From Lichenostomus cassidix (taxonomy: Eukaryota > Chordata > Aves > Passeriformes > Meliphagidae), in the NCBI GenBank assembly GCA_008360975.2, contig CM039182.1:81747405-81811404 (forward strand): a stretch of DNA of 64,000 nucleotides, in the 5' to 3' direction. This document shows positions 49,480 through 59,962 of the stretch, one piece after another. A program made the translations under genes and the position numbers. Numbering within the stretch: the stretch's first letter is position 1; every line of letters starts with the position of its first letter. Under the pieces are notes generated by a model, which worked only from the letters and a program-made list of their open reading frames with translations, ran no database searches and was not told the DNA's origin.

Positions 49480-49669
49480 ACACGTCGCGGCACACAGTGT
49501 CAGGTGTGGCTCCCAGCCGGAGCTGTCCCCACTCCCCTCAGGCGCACGGAGCTCAGCCCGCCCGGCAGGGAAGGGGCGTGGCTTGTGCCGGGGGCGTGGC
49601 CAGCCGTCTGCCTCCCGCGCAGGCGCGAGCGGCCGGAAGCGGGGCGGGGCGGGGCGGGGCGCGGCGGCC
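49480..49669 (+). promoter_or_regulatory. MED10: MED10 CpG-rich promoter and 5' UTR
   Basis: The GC-rich sequence directly before the MED10 ATG contains two identical GGGGCGTGGC KLF/Sp-type boxes at 49573-49582 and 49591-49600, an ETS-type CCGGAAG at 49633-49639, and tandem GGGGC units at 49641-49660. There is no TATA box. This is the usual design of a vertebrate housekeeping promoter, where ETS and Sp sites near the start site drive dispersed initiation, so the 5' UTR is probably only tens of bases long. The sequence before the ATG, GGCGGCC then ATGG, is a good Kozak context. A CR1 fragment ends only about 120 bases upstream of this block. Confidence 0.8.
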
Positions 49670-49791
49670 ATGGCGGAGAAGTTCGACTCCCTGGAGGAGC
49701 ACCTGGAGAAGTTCGTGGAGAACATCCGGCAGCTCGGCATCATCGTCAGCGACTTCCAGCCCAGCAGCCAGACGGGGCTCAATCAAAAATT
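49670..49791 (+). CDS. MED10: MED10 coding exon 1 (residues 1-41)
   Basis: This is the first of four coding exons of Mediator subunit 10, CDS join(49670..49791,49973..50056,51431..51533,52674..52769), 134 residues; from memory human MED10 has 135. Med10 (yeast Nut2) is a small helical subunit of the Mediator middle module, which bridges activators and RNA polymerase II in the nucleus. The exon starts MAEKFDSLEEHLEKFVENIR, an acidic amphipathic helix almost identical to the human start, and ends within the Leu41 codon (TT, then donor GTGAGG at 49792). Retention of intron 1 would put a TGA straight after Leu41. An in-frame open stretch extends upstream to 49583 but has no ATG, so the start is clear. 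Confidence 0.96.
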
Positions 49792-49972
49792 GTGAGGGGC
49801 CGGTGTCGGGGGCGGGCCGGGCTGCGGGGCCTGTGGCTTTTCCCCCGCCAGGCCCACGGTGGTGCCTCAGGGCTCTGTGTCCCTGTGTGGGTGTCGCTGG
49901 CCTCGCACCCCCGTCAGGGGCAGCGCAGCGACCCCGAAATCGGCTAACCCCCACCCGTTTGCTTCCCCGCAG

Positions 49973-50056
49973 GAATTTCATGGTGACGGGCTTGCAGGAT
50001 ATCGACAAATGCCGGCAGCAGCTTCACGATATCAGCGTGCCCTTGGAAGTGTTTGA
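49973..50056 (+). CDS. MED10: MED10 coding exon 2 (residues 41-69)
   Basis: After an intron of only 181 bases and a CCCCGCAG acceptor, this 84-base exon completes Leu41 and encodes NFMVTGLQDIDKCRQQ followed by LHDISVPLEVFE. It ends in the first two bases of the Glu69 codon (GA) at a strong donor, GTAAGTG. This is the conserved core helix and the VPLEVFEYID loop typical of Med10. One small difference from the human sequence as I remember it is Met at residue 44 where human has Ile. Confidence 0.95.
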   Translation, partial: EFHGDGLAGYRQMPAAASRYQRALGSV

Positions 50057-50265
50057 GTAAGTGTGTGTGCGCCTGGCAGGGGAGGTGTGACTCGAGGTAG
50101 CCTGGCTTCGCAGCGTGGGGTTCTGGCTGAGGGGTTCTTGTCTCTTAAACCCACTCCTTCTGAATGCCTCATGAGAACGTGAGCAGGCAGAAGGAGGTCA
50201 GAAGTACCTTCTGCCTGGGAGAAGGCAGAAAGGTAGGAGAAGTGATAAGTTATAGATCTGTTTTC

Positions 50266-50398
50266 ATAGAGCCACTGGACGGTTTGAGTTGGAAGGGACT
50301 TTAAAGGTCATCTAGTTCCAATCCCCCCATCGTGGGCAGGGATCCCACCTACTAGATAAGTTGCTCAGAGCCCTGTCCAACCTGGCCTTTTAGATCTT
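50266..50398 (-). mobile_element. CR1 LINE 3' end in MED10 intron 2
   Basis: GTTTGAGTTGGAAGGGACTT, TCATCTAGTTCCAATCCCCC and TTGCTCAGAGCCCTGTCCAA are the CR1 3' end in reverse complement, truncated after about 130 bases. Confidence 0.88.
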
Positions 50399-50467
50399 CA
50401 ACTTTTTTATTTTTTTGACTTCTACAAATGTAGGCAGTAACACCAATTCTGCCGAATTTATTGATTT

Positions 50468-50555
50468 CATAGCATCACAGAATGGGTTGGGTTGGAAGGG
50501 ACCTTCAAGAACATCTGGTTCTAATGCCCCTGCCATGGACAGGGACACTGATTTA
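50468..50555 (-). mobile_element. CR1 LINE 3' end in MED10 intron 2, second copy
   Basis: CATAGCATCACAGAATGGGT followed by TGGAAGGGACCTTCAAGAAC and CTGCCATGGACAGGGACACT is a very short CR1 3' end with a recognisable tail, 70 bases after the previous one and in the same orientation. Confidence 0.88.
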
Positions 50556-51430
50556 GTAAGTAAGCTTTCATTTGGAGTAAACTTTTACACTAGATTAGGA
50601 TCAGGATTTAAAGTTGCGTGTGAAAATAAAGTAAGCCAGTACTCAGGTGTTTAGTTGCAGGAGTGGCAGTCTGTTGGCAGAGAATTAGAACATTAAAAGA
50701 AAAATGTACTTAGAGGAAGAGCTATCCTAGAGAGCTTTCATGATATCGTTGGCAAGTTAATTTACTAGTGTTTCTTGTAAGTCCAGATGTAAGAGCAGAT
50801 TGGTCTGCTGTCCAGTGTGTGTGACTGCCTGTGCAGGACTTATTTCAGTTGGGCTTTTACTCCAGCTGTAAATTTGTGATGTCAGTCTTAAATGTTATAT
50901 TTTCCTTATTTAGTGAGGGAGTTTCCCTTTGCTAGGAATTGCATTGCAAAGCAAAAATACACATAGGTTTGCTGATGCAATTGTGCTGATTTTTACTCTC
51001 TACTGTGGTGCGTGCAGCTCCTCCTCATCCTTGAATTGCTGTGTGTTTTATTCCTGTATGCTTAATGCTCTCCATGTCCTAGCTAGGCCACTTCCTGGTT
51101 AGTGCACTTTCAGTTGATTGGAAAAGCACCATCTTCCTTTGATCCTCTGCGCTTATTGCCCATGAGGAGCTGGTAGGTATATATATGTTTTCAGTGTGCT
51201 TTTAATACTTTTTTCAAAGCTCTCCAGGCTTTTTGGATGCAGAGGTTTGCTGGCCATGGCCTCAGCCTTGAGCTGTCTTTTGGAAATGGCTGGGTTTAAC
51301 TGTGGTGGTTTTTAAAATGCACTTTTCAGATAATGGTAGAAAGAAAAAGACAGCAAGGTGAATAATTCTGTACCTTGGAGCTCGTCCTAGTGGGAATATG
51401 ATAATTTAGTAGTGTCTTTTCTACTTTCAG

Positions 51431-51533
51431 ATACATAGATCAAGGCCGCAACCCTCAGCTTTACACTAAGGAGTGTCTGGAGCGAGCTTTGGCTAAAAAT
51501 GAGCAAGTAAAAGGAAAAATTGACACTATGAAG
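51431..51533 (+). CDS. MED10: MED10 coding exon 3 (residues 69-103)
   Basis: The exon follows a TTCTACTTTCAG acceptor. Its first A completes Glu69, followed by YIDQGRNPQLYTKECL and then ERALAKNEQVKGKIDTMK, ending at an AAG|GTAAAC donor. The GRNPQLYTKE segment is a highly conserved Med10 signature, and the frame is maintained across both junctions. The 1374-base intron before it carries two short CR1 fragments. Confidence 0.95.
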
Positions 51534-52673
51534 GTAAACCAGAATTAATGGAAGTGTTAATGCAATAATGTGTTTGATAAGTTTTTACTTTTCTGTAAAT
51601 ACATGGGTATTTTTCACTTGTGCAGTTACTAAATTCTGTTATTAATGTGATTTGTATTAGAAATTGCTTTGCATCTGTATCTTAATTGTATCATTTGTAT
51701 CTTAATTGATGCTATTGTAGCCTGATCAGAAAAAGAAAATTGGTAGTTCATCCCACAGTTGGGGATTCAGCTTTCACAATGATTTTATATTGGTTAAAGT
51801 TATATGTAGCAGTAGAGATATTTGTTTTTTTGCATGTGTGTAGTTCTGTGTGCAAATTTAAAAATAAGCAATACAAAAGGGTTATTTTTTCCAGTCTTGA
51901 ATGGATATTAGAGGGTTAAAATGTCAAATATGTTCTATAATAATCAATTAATCTTTATAAAATTAGGGAAAAATGCATGCCATTGTTTAGGGTTTTCTGA
52001 ACTTGTACTTTCATTTAGTATGAATTTAAGCATTTTATGCCACTGTTTAACTGCTGAATCTACTGCAGAAAAACACAGTCAGAAAAGGAAGTTCAGTGAG
52101 TTTTGAGAAATGGCTGCCTGTGTTTCAGAACATTCTTTGGCTGAATTTATTGTGGAGGATGACAAGTTATATTGCAGAATGTAGACATATGGAGATAAGT
52201 CCTAAGCTTCTCTTTCTTTTCTCTGTGCTTATGAAAGTTGTAGGAAGAATTATGTACTTCTAAGGCAGGTGTGAGTTGCTTTTTGAAGGTGGATTCCATA
52301 TCAAATCAAGAGGACATGTCTTTTAACAGCTTTCCTTAAGAAGGTCAGGCACCAGACCTTAATTGGTGCACCAGAGATTACTAGAGGGGTCTCACTGCTT
52401 TGTATTTCTTAAGACAATGTGCAAGTGAATTTCTGGGAATTTAAGAACATTTGCCAGATGTATTCCTAGTGGATTTCACTTGGGCATTTTCTGTGGATTT
52501 TGTAAATATAACTTTCTGTGTTTGAGTGGTTTTGGGGGGATTTTGGGTACCATTCTCTTAGGTCACTGTGAAATGTGTTGGGTACAAACATTTCTGTCCA
52601 TCAGATAATATTGTTTGATGAAATCTAAATAAATTATCCAGATAATGTGTATACTTTTTTTTTCTCTTTCCAG
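51534..52673 (+). other. MED10: MED10 intron 3
   Basis: An 1140-base AT-rich intron with GT-AG ends. I see no repeat, exon or small RNA in it. Confidence 0.85.
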
Positions 52674-52769
52674 AAATTTAAAAGCCTGTTAATTCAAGAA
52701 CTGACAAAGGTGTTCCCAGAAGATATGGCAAAGTACAAAGCTATTCGGGGAGAAGATCCTCCTCCTTAA
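52674..52769 (+). CDS. MED10: MED10 coding exon 4 (residues 104-134 and stop)
   Basis: A strong polypyrimidine tract and CAG (52657-52673) precede KFKSLLIQELTKVFPEDMAK and YKAIRGEDPPP, followed by TAA at 52767-52769. This is the C-terminal helix of Med10. The tail PPP-stop is one residue shorter than the human ending I recall (HPPS). The gene is intact, with no premature stop and consensus GT-AG boundaries at all three introns. Confidence 0.95.
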   Translation, partial: KFKSLLIQELTKVFPEDMAKYKAIRGEDPPP

Positions 52770-53485
52770 GTTGGCCTTTGATAGCTCTAAAAATGTCCCA
52801 TAAACTTACCACCTTATAAAAACATTGATTGGAGAGAGGGGAAATCCCAGCCCTTGTAACAACTATACTAAAAATGGCTGTGGTGACTGTAAAGCAGCTT
52901 GATGGTTGTTCATGGTTCTGGTCTGAAGCTACTGAATCTTTCTGAAGACTTCTTCTCAGTGCTTGTGGTTGAAACTTCTTATGGTAATCTGTTTTTCTTT
53001 CCTGAAGGGTTTGAGAGATGTAATAGCCTACAGGTCATCAATACAGAGTATTTCCCACAAAGTGCATTTCCAGAACAGAAAAACATGTTTTTCTGTCTTC
53101 TGAAAAGTGTGCCTCAGGATTGTGGGCTCATCTGTTTCTAAGAGGAATGCATTTATTACTCTTGATTATTTTTCATTTGTAAACTTAAGGGTTTTTTTAC
53201 TGCAGTACGAACAGTTGACTGTTTTTGTCTTGCCAAATTCTGCTGAGCAGGAGCCTGTCAAGGGCTGCAGTTCTCATGTGTCATAATTAGTTTCAGCCAG
53301 GAAAACCTTCAGATCTTGTTTTGTTCTGGGAACTGCAGTGCAGATGGCTGAGGATATAAAAAGTGAGCATACCTGGGGACTAGCTCCTCAACAACTTTAA
53401 TATTTTGTACAGTATTTAATGTAAGCTTCTGTTTATTCATTTTCTGCAAGCAGGTTGTTGAATAAAAATCTGAAAAAAATCTAAA
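52770..53485 (+). other. MED10: MED10 3' UTR
   Basis: Non-coding sequence from the stop codon to about 20 bases after the AATAAA at 53461. An 80-codon open frame at 52899-53141 lies inside it and has no recognisable similarity, so I treat it as chance. Confidence 0.75.
53461..53466 (+). terminator. MED10: MED10 polyadenylation signal AATAAA
   Basis: A canonical AATAAA lies about 690 bases after the stop codon. It is followed by an A-rich cleavage region and then a T/GT-rich stretch (CTTGTTTTCCTTTTGTATG), as expected of a poly(A) site. A second AATAAA at 53574-53579 could serve as an alternative distal site. Confidence 0.75.
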
Positions 53486-53489
53486 TCTT

Positions 53490-54749
53490 GTTTTCCTTTT
53501 GTATGCTTCTCTTTGGAGTGTGAACTGAAAGCTGTGAAAGAAATAGCATATTCCTCAGTTCCACACTGATGGAAATAAAAAGTGTATCAAAACTTGGCTC
53601 TTGAAATTTTACATCTGAAGGTGGTGTCAGCTTGGTATTTTGGTTTTATGAGGAAAACCTCTGTTTTAGTACCTGAAGCAGGAAATTTTGGGGATCAGTG
53701 ATTGCCACCTGAAGTCCTAGTTAGCTGTGAGCTCATCTGTGGCATCTGTAACTGTTCATATGTAAGGGATCCAATATGGAATAGGATGCTGGGCTCCTCA
53801 CCCAGGGGTCAGGGGTGTGTGCAGAAGTTTGAATTGCAGTGGGAGCAAGAGGAACTCTTTAAGTCTTGGGTATTTGTGAAGCTGGAGTAATTTGCTTATG
53901 TTTGTACTCCCAGATGTATCTTGGCTTTTTGCATTGGTGAATAATTTTATTATGTTAACTTTCTTCCAGTTGCTGAATGGACTGGTTTTGGGCAGGAGCT
54001 CCAAAGTAGCACTATATGCATGTGCTCCATAGCAGAGCTACTGAGTCTCCTAAAGACCTTAACAGGGATCTAGGAATGTCTGGAGTTGCTGGTGTTACTT
54101 GAAGCACCATCTGTGCTCAGTTATCTGCCTGAAGCAGAGCCCATCCGTGATGCCAAGTACTGCTGTGCTTGACCAAACTTTGACATAGCAAGAGGAAAAA
54201 GAAAACCAGAAAACTAGGTGTCCCTTTTAAAACTTGTTTACCTGGCAGTGTTTAATCTAATTGCTGCCTGATACTACCTTGCCCTGGTCTGCACACTTGA
54301 TTTTTCCTTTATTTGTTCCACCTCTAATCATTTTTACCTGCACAGTTTTACTGTATGAACTTGCAAGAGAAGAGGGACAAGGAAAAGGTGCTCCATGTTT
54401 GCATTTGGCTTGGCCTGGATTGCCCTGGGTCCCTATGAGCTGTTGGAGCAAGGCCTATGACTGCCAAGTAGGATGTATGTAGGACACAAGTAAAGAGGGT
54501 AAAGAGTATTTTTTGTGTGTGTATAATGTAGTAGGAAATGCAGCTTGAGAGCAAAATCTTTGACAGCAGGCAGGTGAAACTATTTAATGGGTAGCTGAGA
54601 GAACATTTGGGAGGCAAAAGGCCTGTAGATAGTGTTCTGGATAGTGGAGTATTCTGGCACCTAGCACTGACACCAGCTTTTGTGTTGAATTTGGTGGAGT
54701 ATGACTCTTAATTAAAACTGGTGCTTCCAAGAAGTCTTATTTTTATCTC
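53490..54749. other. Downstream flank of MED10
   Basis: Unique sequence with an alternative AATAAA at 53574. No further gene. Confidence 0.6.
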
Positions 54750-55008
54750 ATAGATTCACAGAATCACAGAATGGTTTGCATTGGAAGGGCCTTTAAAGAT
54801 CATCTAGTTTCAACTCCCCTGCTGTGGGGAAGTTGCTCAATGTTCTCTCCAGCCTGGCCTTGAACACTTCCAGACATGGACATCCACAGCTGCTCAGGAC
54901 AACCCATTCCAGTATCTCACCACCCTCACAGTGAAGAATTTCTTCCTAATACCTCATCTAAACCTGCACACTTTTAGTTTGAAGCCATGACCCTTTGTCC
55001 TGGGTCCA
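54750..55008 (-). mobile_element. CR1 LINE 3' fragment
   Basis: CATAGATTCACAGAATCACA (the CR1 octamer tail, reversed) leads into TTGGAAGGGCCTTTAAAGAT, CCTGGCCTTGAACACTTCCA and AGAATTTCTTCCTAATACCT. It lies about 1.3 kb downstream of the MED10 poly(A) signal. Confidence 0.9.
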
Positions 55009-55424
55009 GGAGAGCTGTGGAGGGGAGGGTAAGCATCTCCACAGCCCAGAGACCCTGAAAATGTGTGAAATGTCTGCTCTGTAAGTGTATTAATTTATTA
55101 TTGTGGTTAGTTAATAAATGAACTACCCAAAGCTGACGACAGTGAAGATGGCTGCACTGACACCCATGCCTGCTGATGGGAAGAAGGTTCCAGGCTTCCC
55201 CAGCTCAGAGAGGTGATTTACAACCAAAGCATGGATCACATACTTTCCCTGGATATTTAGGTGGTTGTGGTAAACATGGAGACTGGGGTAGTTAGTGGAG
55301 ATGGAGGATTAGGGAATAACATTAGGTCACATCAGGAGATCTCAGCAGCCTGTGTTTTATGAGGAATCTGTCTAAGAAAACATTTTTAGGAGTGGGGGAT
55401 ATATACATCAGGAATAAAAATAAA

Positions 55425-55494
55425 TTTTAAAAAAGAAAAGAAACTAAAACCCCACAACAACAACAAAAAACCCAAACAAAACCCCGAAAAAACT
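55425..55494. repeat. A-rich low-complexity tract
   Basis: An A/C-rich stretch with ACAACAACAACAAAAAACCC-type sequence. No element is recognisable beside it. Confidence 0.7.
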
Positions 55495-56094
55495 GTTAAT
55501 AATCAGGTTTCATGTTCTGCTCAGCTTCACTTCCAATTTTTTGACACTTTCTTATTCTATTTTATGATTGCTTCACCTACTGTTTCTGGGCCAGCTGTGC
55601 AAAATATTGCTATTGCTGCAGCTGTCCATATTTAGCATAATATTGAAGAGAGATAGGTAACTGTTGTAAATTATGTTTGTTTCAGAGAAGAAAAAGTGGC
55701 CAGAATGAGTGCGTTTGAGTTTATAGTGTAGAATGAGAGTTCTAGCAACAATGGTGTTTTCCATTTCCACTTGCATACAGAACTGAAAAATCCAACCTGA
55801 TTTTTCTCATTTGTTAATTGGTTCTCTGAAAAGGAGCACATGTCTGAATTATCCTGATGTATGCTTTGTTTGATGATAACCTTCAAGGCATTTAGTAAAG
55901 GGGACTGTTACATCTTTCCTACTCATTTACATGGATTTCATGGTTGAAGGTGAGCTGGATTTTTATTTAAAGGTAACATTAAAACAACATCACCTAGGCA
56001 AGAAAGCTTCTAAAACAGATTTGTGTTGCCCTTTATCAAAGGAAAGTATGAAATCATTCAGGTTTCAAGTGTATCCTTGAATTTTTAGTAAGAC

Positions 56095-56188
56095 TAATAA
56101 GATTTAATAAGTTTTCGTAAATAATAGGGAATATTATGGGGAATAAATAATATTTCGTAAATAATAAGATTTCATAAATAGGGAATAT
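56095..56188. repeat. Degenerate AT-rich local duplication
   Basis: TTTCGTAAATAATA occurs at 56113 and 56153, AATAGGGAATAT at 56123 and 56177, and TAATAAGATTT at 56095 and 56162. This is a local duplication with insertions or deletions. Confidence 0.75.
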
Positions 56189-59143
56189 GCAATTACAAGT
56201 AATTTTTTTAACAATTATTTTTATTACATACATTGTGAGATGAAAAGATGCTAGATAATGCTACTCAGTACACAGCTCCTTAAGACGGAGTGTAGCATGC
56301 TCCTATGCTCCATTTAGGATAAACAAAGTCAGTATAAAATTCTTTTGCTCGGGCACAGTGAGAAATGGATCAAGGAGGTGCTAAGGATTTTGCTGCAACC
56401 TGTTAAGGCTTGGCATCCTCTCTGTCTCTTTTTTTAGTGGAAGGAGAAGCAGTTGGGTGCCCAGCCTTCCCCTGTCCTTGAAACCTTTTTTTGCTTAAAC
56501 CTCCTTGTAAAGAATGTGTAATGCAGTGCTGTGAAGTCTGACAGGGACAGACATAGCTGTTACAGGAGTTGGATGTTGCAGCTGCTCAGCTGTTGGTTTA
56601 TCCAACCTGTAGCTCTTGTTAGTTTGGATTTTTTTCATGCAGATCAAGGCACTGTCATTGTTAGCCAGTTCTCAGCATAAGATGAATCACCAGTGTGCCT
56701 GAGACAATCTGTTTCTCTCATACCACTCAGAAGAGAGTCTCTTGATGGCAAAAAAGTCATCCTAGGCAGAGCAGTTTGGGTTTCAGTGATTGCCCTTTCT
56801 AATTCAGTTGGATGAACTGCTAAGTGGTGGGAATGGTTTGATGATTTCCCAAAGATTTCATGTTGTGATGTTTTTATAAATTGCTTTCTTTGATGAGTGC
56901 AGTTCCCAAGTGATTGAAAGTGCTTATTTTGTGATTCTAGTACTTACCCCAGGTACCCTGTAATCTCATCTCTGACTTTCCTGTGATCATAGAAATAGAG
57001 CAGATAAACCTTGCAATCCACTTCTTTTTGCCCTAAGTGATCCTTGAGATTTTAACTAGATCAGCTAGAAACTACCAACTGAACTTGTAGTTTTACTAAA
57101 ACCTCGCTAAATCGATGTGTTTAAAAGGTGAATTCTATAAACAAAGACTTAAAAAATGTGTAAGAAGTGTTCCAAATACTCAGCTTAACAGCAAGTTCCT
57201 AATAGAGAAATATCCCTGCCAAGAATATTTCTGGATACTCATGTTTCAACACAAAGTCATTTCTTACTCTACTAAGATTAATAGCTGCAGCATTTCTGGG
57301 CAGGTGCCAGATGTCCTTCCAGCTCTGCAGAGCAGAGAGCCAAGGTGACACAAATATCTGCCCTGCTCTGAGAAAATTGTGCTTGCTGCATGTATTTCAA
57401 TTACTTCCATATGCTTAAGATCCTTCTGTATATTTTCGTAATTAAAGTAATGGAGGAGCACACATTACAGGATACTTCTGTAACAGCTCTTGTAATGCTC
57501 CTAATTCAAATCAGGAATCTATTTTCTTTATTGTGCCATATTTCATCCTGAGAAGTAGATTGTATTTAGTCTCAACAAGATGTAATGCAGACAGAAGAAA
57601 AGAAACATCTTTCTACACACTATGAAAATTTCCAAAATAATTCATTCTCCTCTCCTGGAAGAAAAGTCCCTTCATGTGCTAAGGAATGACACTTAAAATT
57701 TCCATTCCTACAGATCTGACCTGAATCTACTTCACTTGCTGTTTGCAATTTGGTCATTAAACAAATTTATCCAAATATTCCTCAGAGGAAGACAAAGCTA
57801 CTTTTATATATAATCTGGGAAAAGGTAATTCAAATTAGCGTCATGCTGCATTATTTAACAAGTTACTTGGGTCATATTTGTATAATTTCTGCCGCCAAAA
57901 AATAGCTTTTACTCTTCATGTTAATTGTTGACATTCATAAACTTTTATTTGGAATGTTACCAAGGATTCAAAATTCCTGTGGTTATATAAATGTAATGAT
58001 ACCAAGCCACTTCTGTACCATCATGGAAAGTTTCAGTCCTTGTCAGTAAACAAACACAAGCTTATAATTGTCTCTGAAATCACTGGTAGGTGCCATTTTT
58101 GTAGAGAAAATATTTTACCCTTAGTTGCCTTAGAAACATACTGCTAAACTAAGAGGTTTTCTTTTAAATATATGAGAAATTCCATCTTCAAGCTTACTAT
58201 TTGTTTCAAAGTATTACTACCTTTTCAGTAATAGACAATTATCTACTATTTTATTATATTTGACCTCTACTTTTTTGAGAGATTCTCCAATATGGTCAAA
58301 GCCTAAGACCCAAGAAGTTCCAGCAGATAAAAATGGTCTTGAATAGATCTCCAATCAAACACCAGATGTCACTCAGTCTAAGACTATTTAATATAATTTC
58401 CAGTTATCACATAACAGGTTACAATACTTAGATGAATAATTGAATAGGCATCTGGTACTCAATAAAACAAAAGTTGGATTCAGTGATACAGCAAATCATA
58501 TTTAAGAGAAGTATGTTAAAAAACCCAACAACATTTCTTCTTTCAGAGATCTTAGACATGAATTATGTGAGTTTTTTACTGCTTTTTACCCAGCCTGGGA
58601 ATTTCTCCTCTTATGCAACACACTGCAGAAGACATATAGCTTCACAGATGCAGTTTCCTTGGACAGACTTTCTGCTTTTGTATAAAGGGGCTTCCTGAGT
58701 TTTCTCTGTGTACATGTAGCCTCTGTCATCTCTAGACGTTGATACTCATGTTAGCAGAGCATTAAGGTTCCAAGAAAAATCTAACTTGCTGCTCAGCAAT
58801 GATGCTCTACTTAGATGGAGTGGAGGGGAAAGAACTCTTAGGAATACGTGCTGGAACTCACTTAGCTCATGGTGAAAGCAAAAGAAAGGAAGCCATTAGT
58901 AAACCTTTTTTTTCCTGTCATCTTTTTGGCTCCAATATTTATCATAGAATCAATTACAAAGTTTGCCATGAAAATATTGCTGTTGTGGTTGTTACCTTTT
59001 CTCATTATTTGAGGAACACAAACAGCCTAAGGAAACATCATAGACGTGTGAAAAGAGGATTTGCAGGCAGAGAAAATTGTGCCTCAGAACAATGTAGCAG
59101 TACACAGCTGACTGGCTATGCTCCCCCAGTTTCTGCTGATTTA

Positions 59144-59262
59144 GGGTGTGTAGATGTGGCACTTAGGGAATGTGGTTCAGTGCTGGACTCGGCAATGCTG
59201 GGTTGGACTCGATGATCTTGAGGGTCTTTTCCAGCCTTAACAATTCTGTGATTCTGTGACAT
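59144..59262 (+). mobile_element. CR1 LINE extreme 3' end
   Basis: TGTAGATGTGGCACTTAGGG, GGTTGGACTCGATGATCTTG and GGTCTTTTCCAGCCTTAACA are followed by ATTCTGTGATTCTGTGA. The tail of a chance open frame at 58799-59215 lies in it. Confidence 0.9.
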
Positions 59263-59299
59263 CATCATCTTGATGCTTTGTAAGTGTCAATTTTCTGCC

Positions 59300-59960
59300 T
59301 CCATGAATTTTTTGGGCTGCCCTCTGAACCCCTTTAAACTGCAATATCTGTAAAATTTCACAGCAAGGAGTTCATACTTTATGTTTGCATTATGTGAAGA
59401 AGTCTCTGCTTCCATTTGTTTTTAATCAGCCATCTACTAATTTCATTCTTAGTGCTTGCATTAGAAGATGTATGGAGAATGCATCTCATTCTCTCCTCTT
59501 CACCCTGCCTGTGGTTGTATAGAATACTGAAATATTCCCTTCCCAATCATATTTTTTCCAGGCTTCAGGCTATTCTGTTTAGCTGTTCCTCATAACATAA
59601 GCTTTTTGTGCTTCAGGTCATACTAGCCACTCTTCTCTTAACTCATTCCACTATTAGCATCAGTCTTTTTAAAACCTGAGATGCTCTAAGATTCTTTAAA
59701 AGGTATCTTGTTGAAGGCCATCAGGAATCCAGAGTCTGTCTATGCATCATTGATGTCCAACACACGCACACTTTTAGGGATCTCCAACAGCCCTGCCTCT
59801 ATCTATGTAAAGCCTTCCCTGCCCCAAAAGCTGTGTTAGCTTTTCTCTAATACATACTATCCTTAATATATAATCTTGCTTTTGCTGTTCCTTGATGATT
59901 GAAGTATTCTTCCTTATCATTTCTGGATTACAGATGTAGTTGGCAAGCCAGATTCCTGAC
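59300..59960 (-). mobile_element. Possible ancient LINE remnant
   Basis: GGGCTGCCCTCTGAACCCC, TTAGCTGTTCCTCATAACAT and CCACTCTTCTCTTAACTCAT loosely resemble old CR1-type elements in reverse complement. Similarity by eye is weak and the bounds are rough. Confidence 0.3.
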
Positions 59961-59962
59961 CT

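Larger units (their letters stand above)
50057..51430 (+). other. MED10: MED10 intron 2
   Basis: A 1374-base intron with GT-AG ends. It contains two short CR1 3'-end fragments in antisense orientation to the gene (50266-50398 and 50468-50555). The rest is unique sequence with no recognisable small RNA. Confidence 0.85.
55009..59143. other. Intergenic, no gene seen
   Basis: AT-rich unique sequence with an A-rich tract and a degenerate local duplication. The stretch around 57880-57960 is non-repetitive and could be constrained. The 138-codon open frame at 58799-59215 looks like chance. Confidence 0.55.

Noticed and set aside
49422..50060. A 212-codon open frame spanning MED10 exon 1, intron 1 and exon 2
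   Set aside because: It uses the wrong frame in exon 1 and only joins the exon 2 frame by reading through the intron; the spliced MED10 model explains the region.
58799..59215. A 138-codon plus-strand open frame
   Set aside because: No recognisable similarity, AT-rich context, and its end runs into a CR1 3' end.
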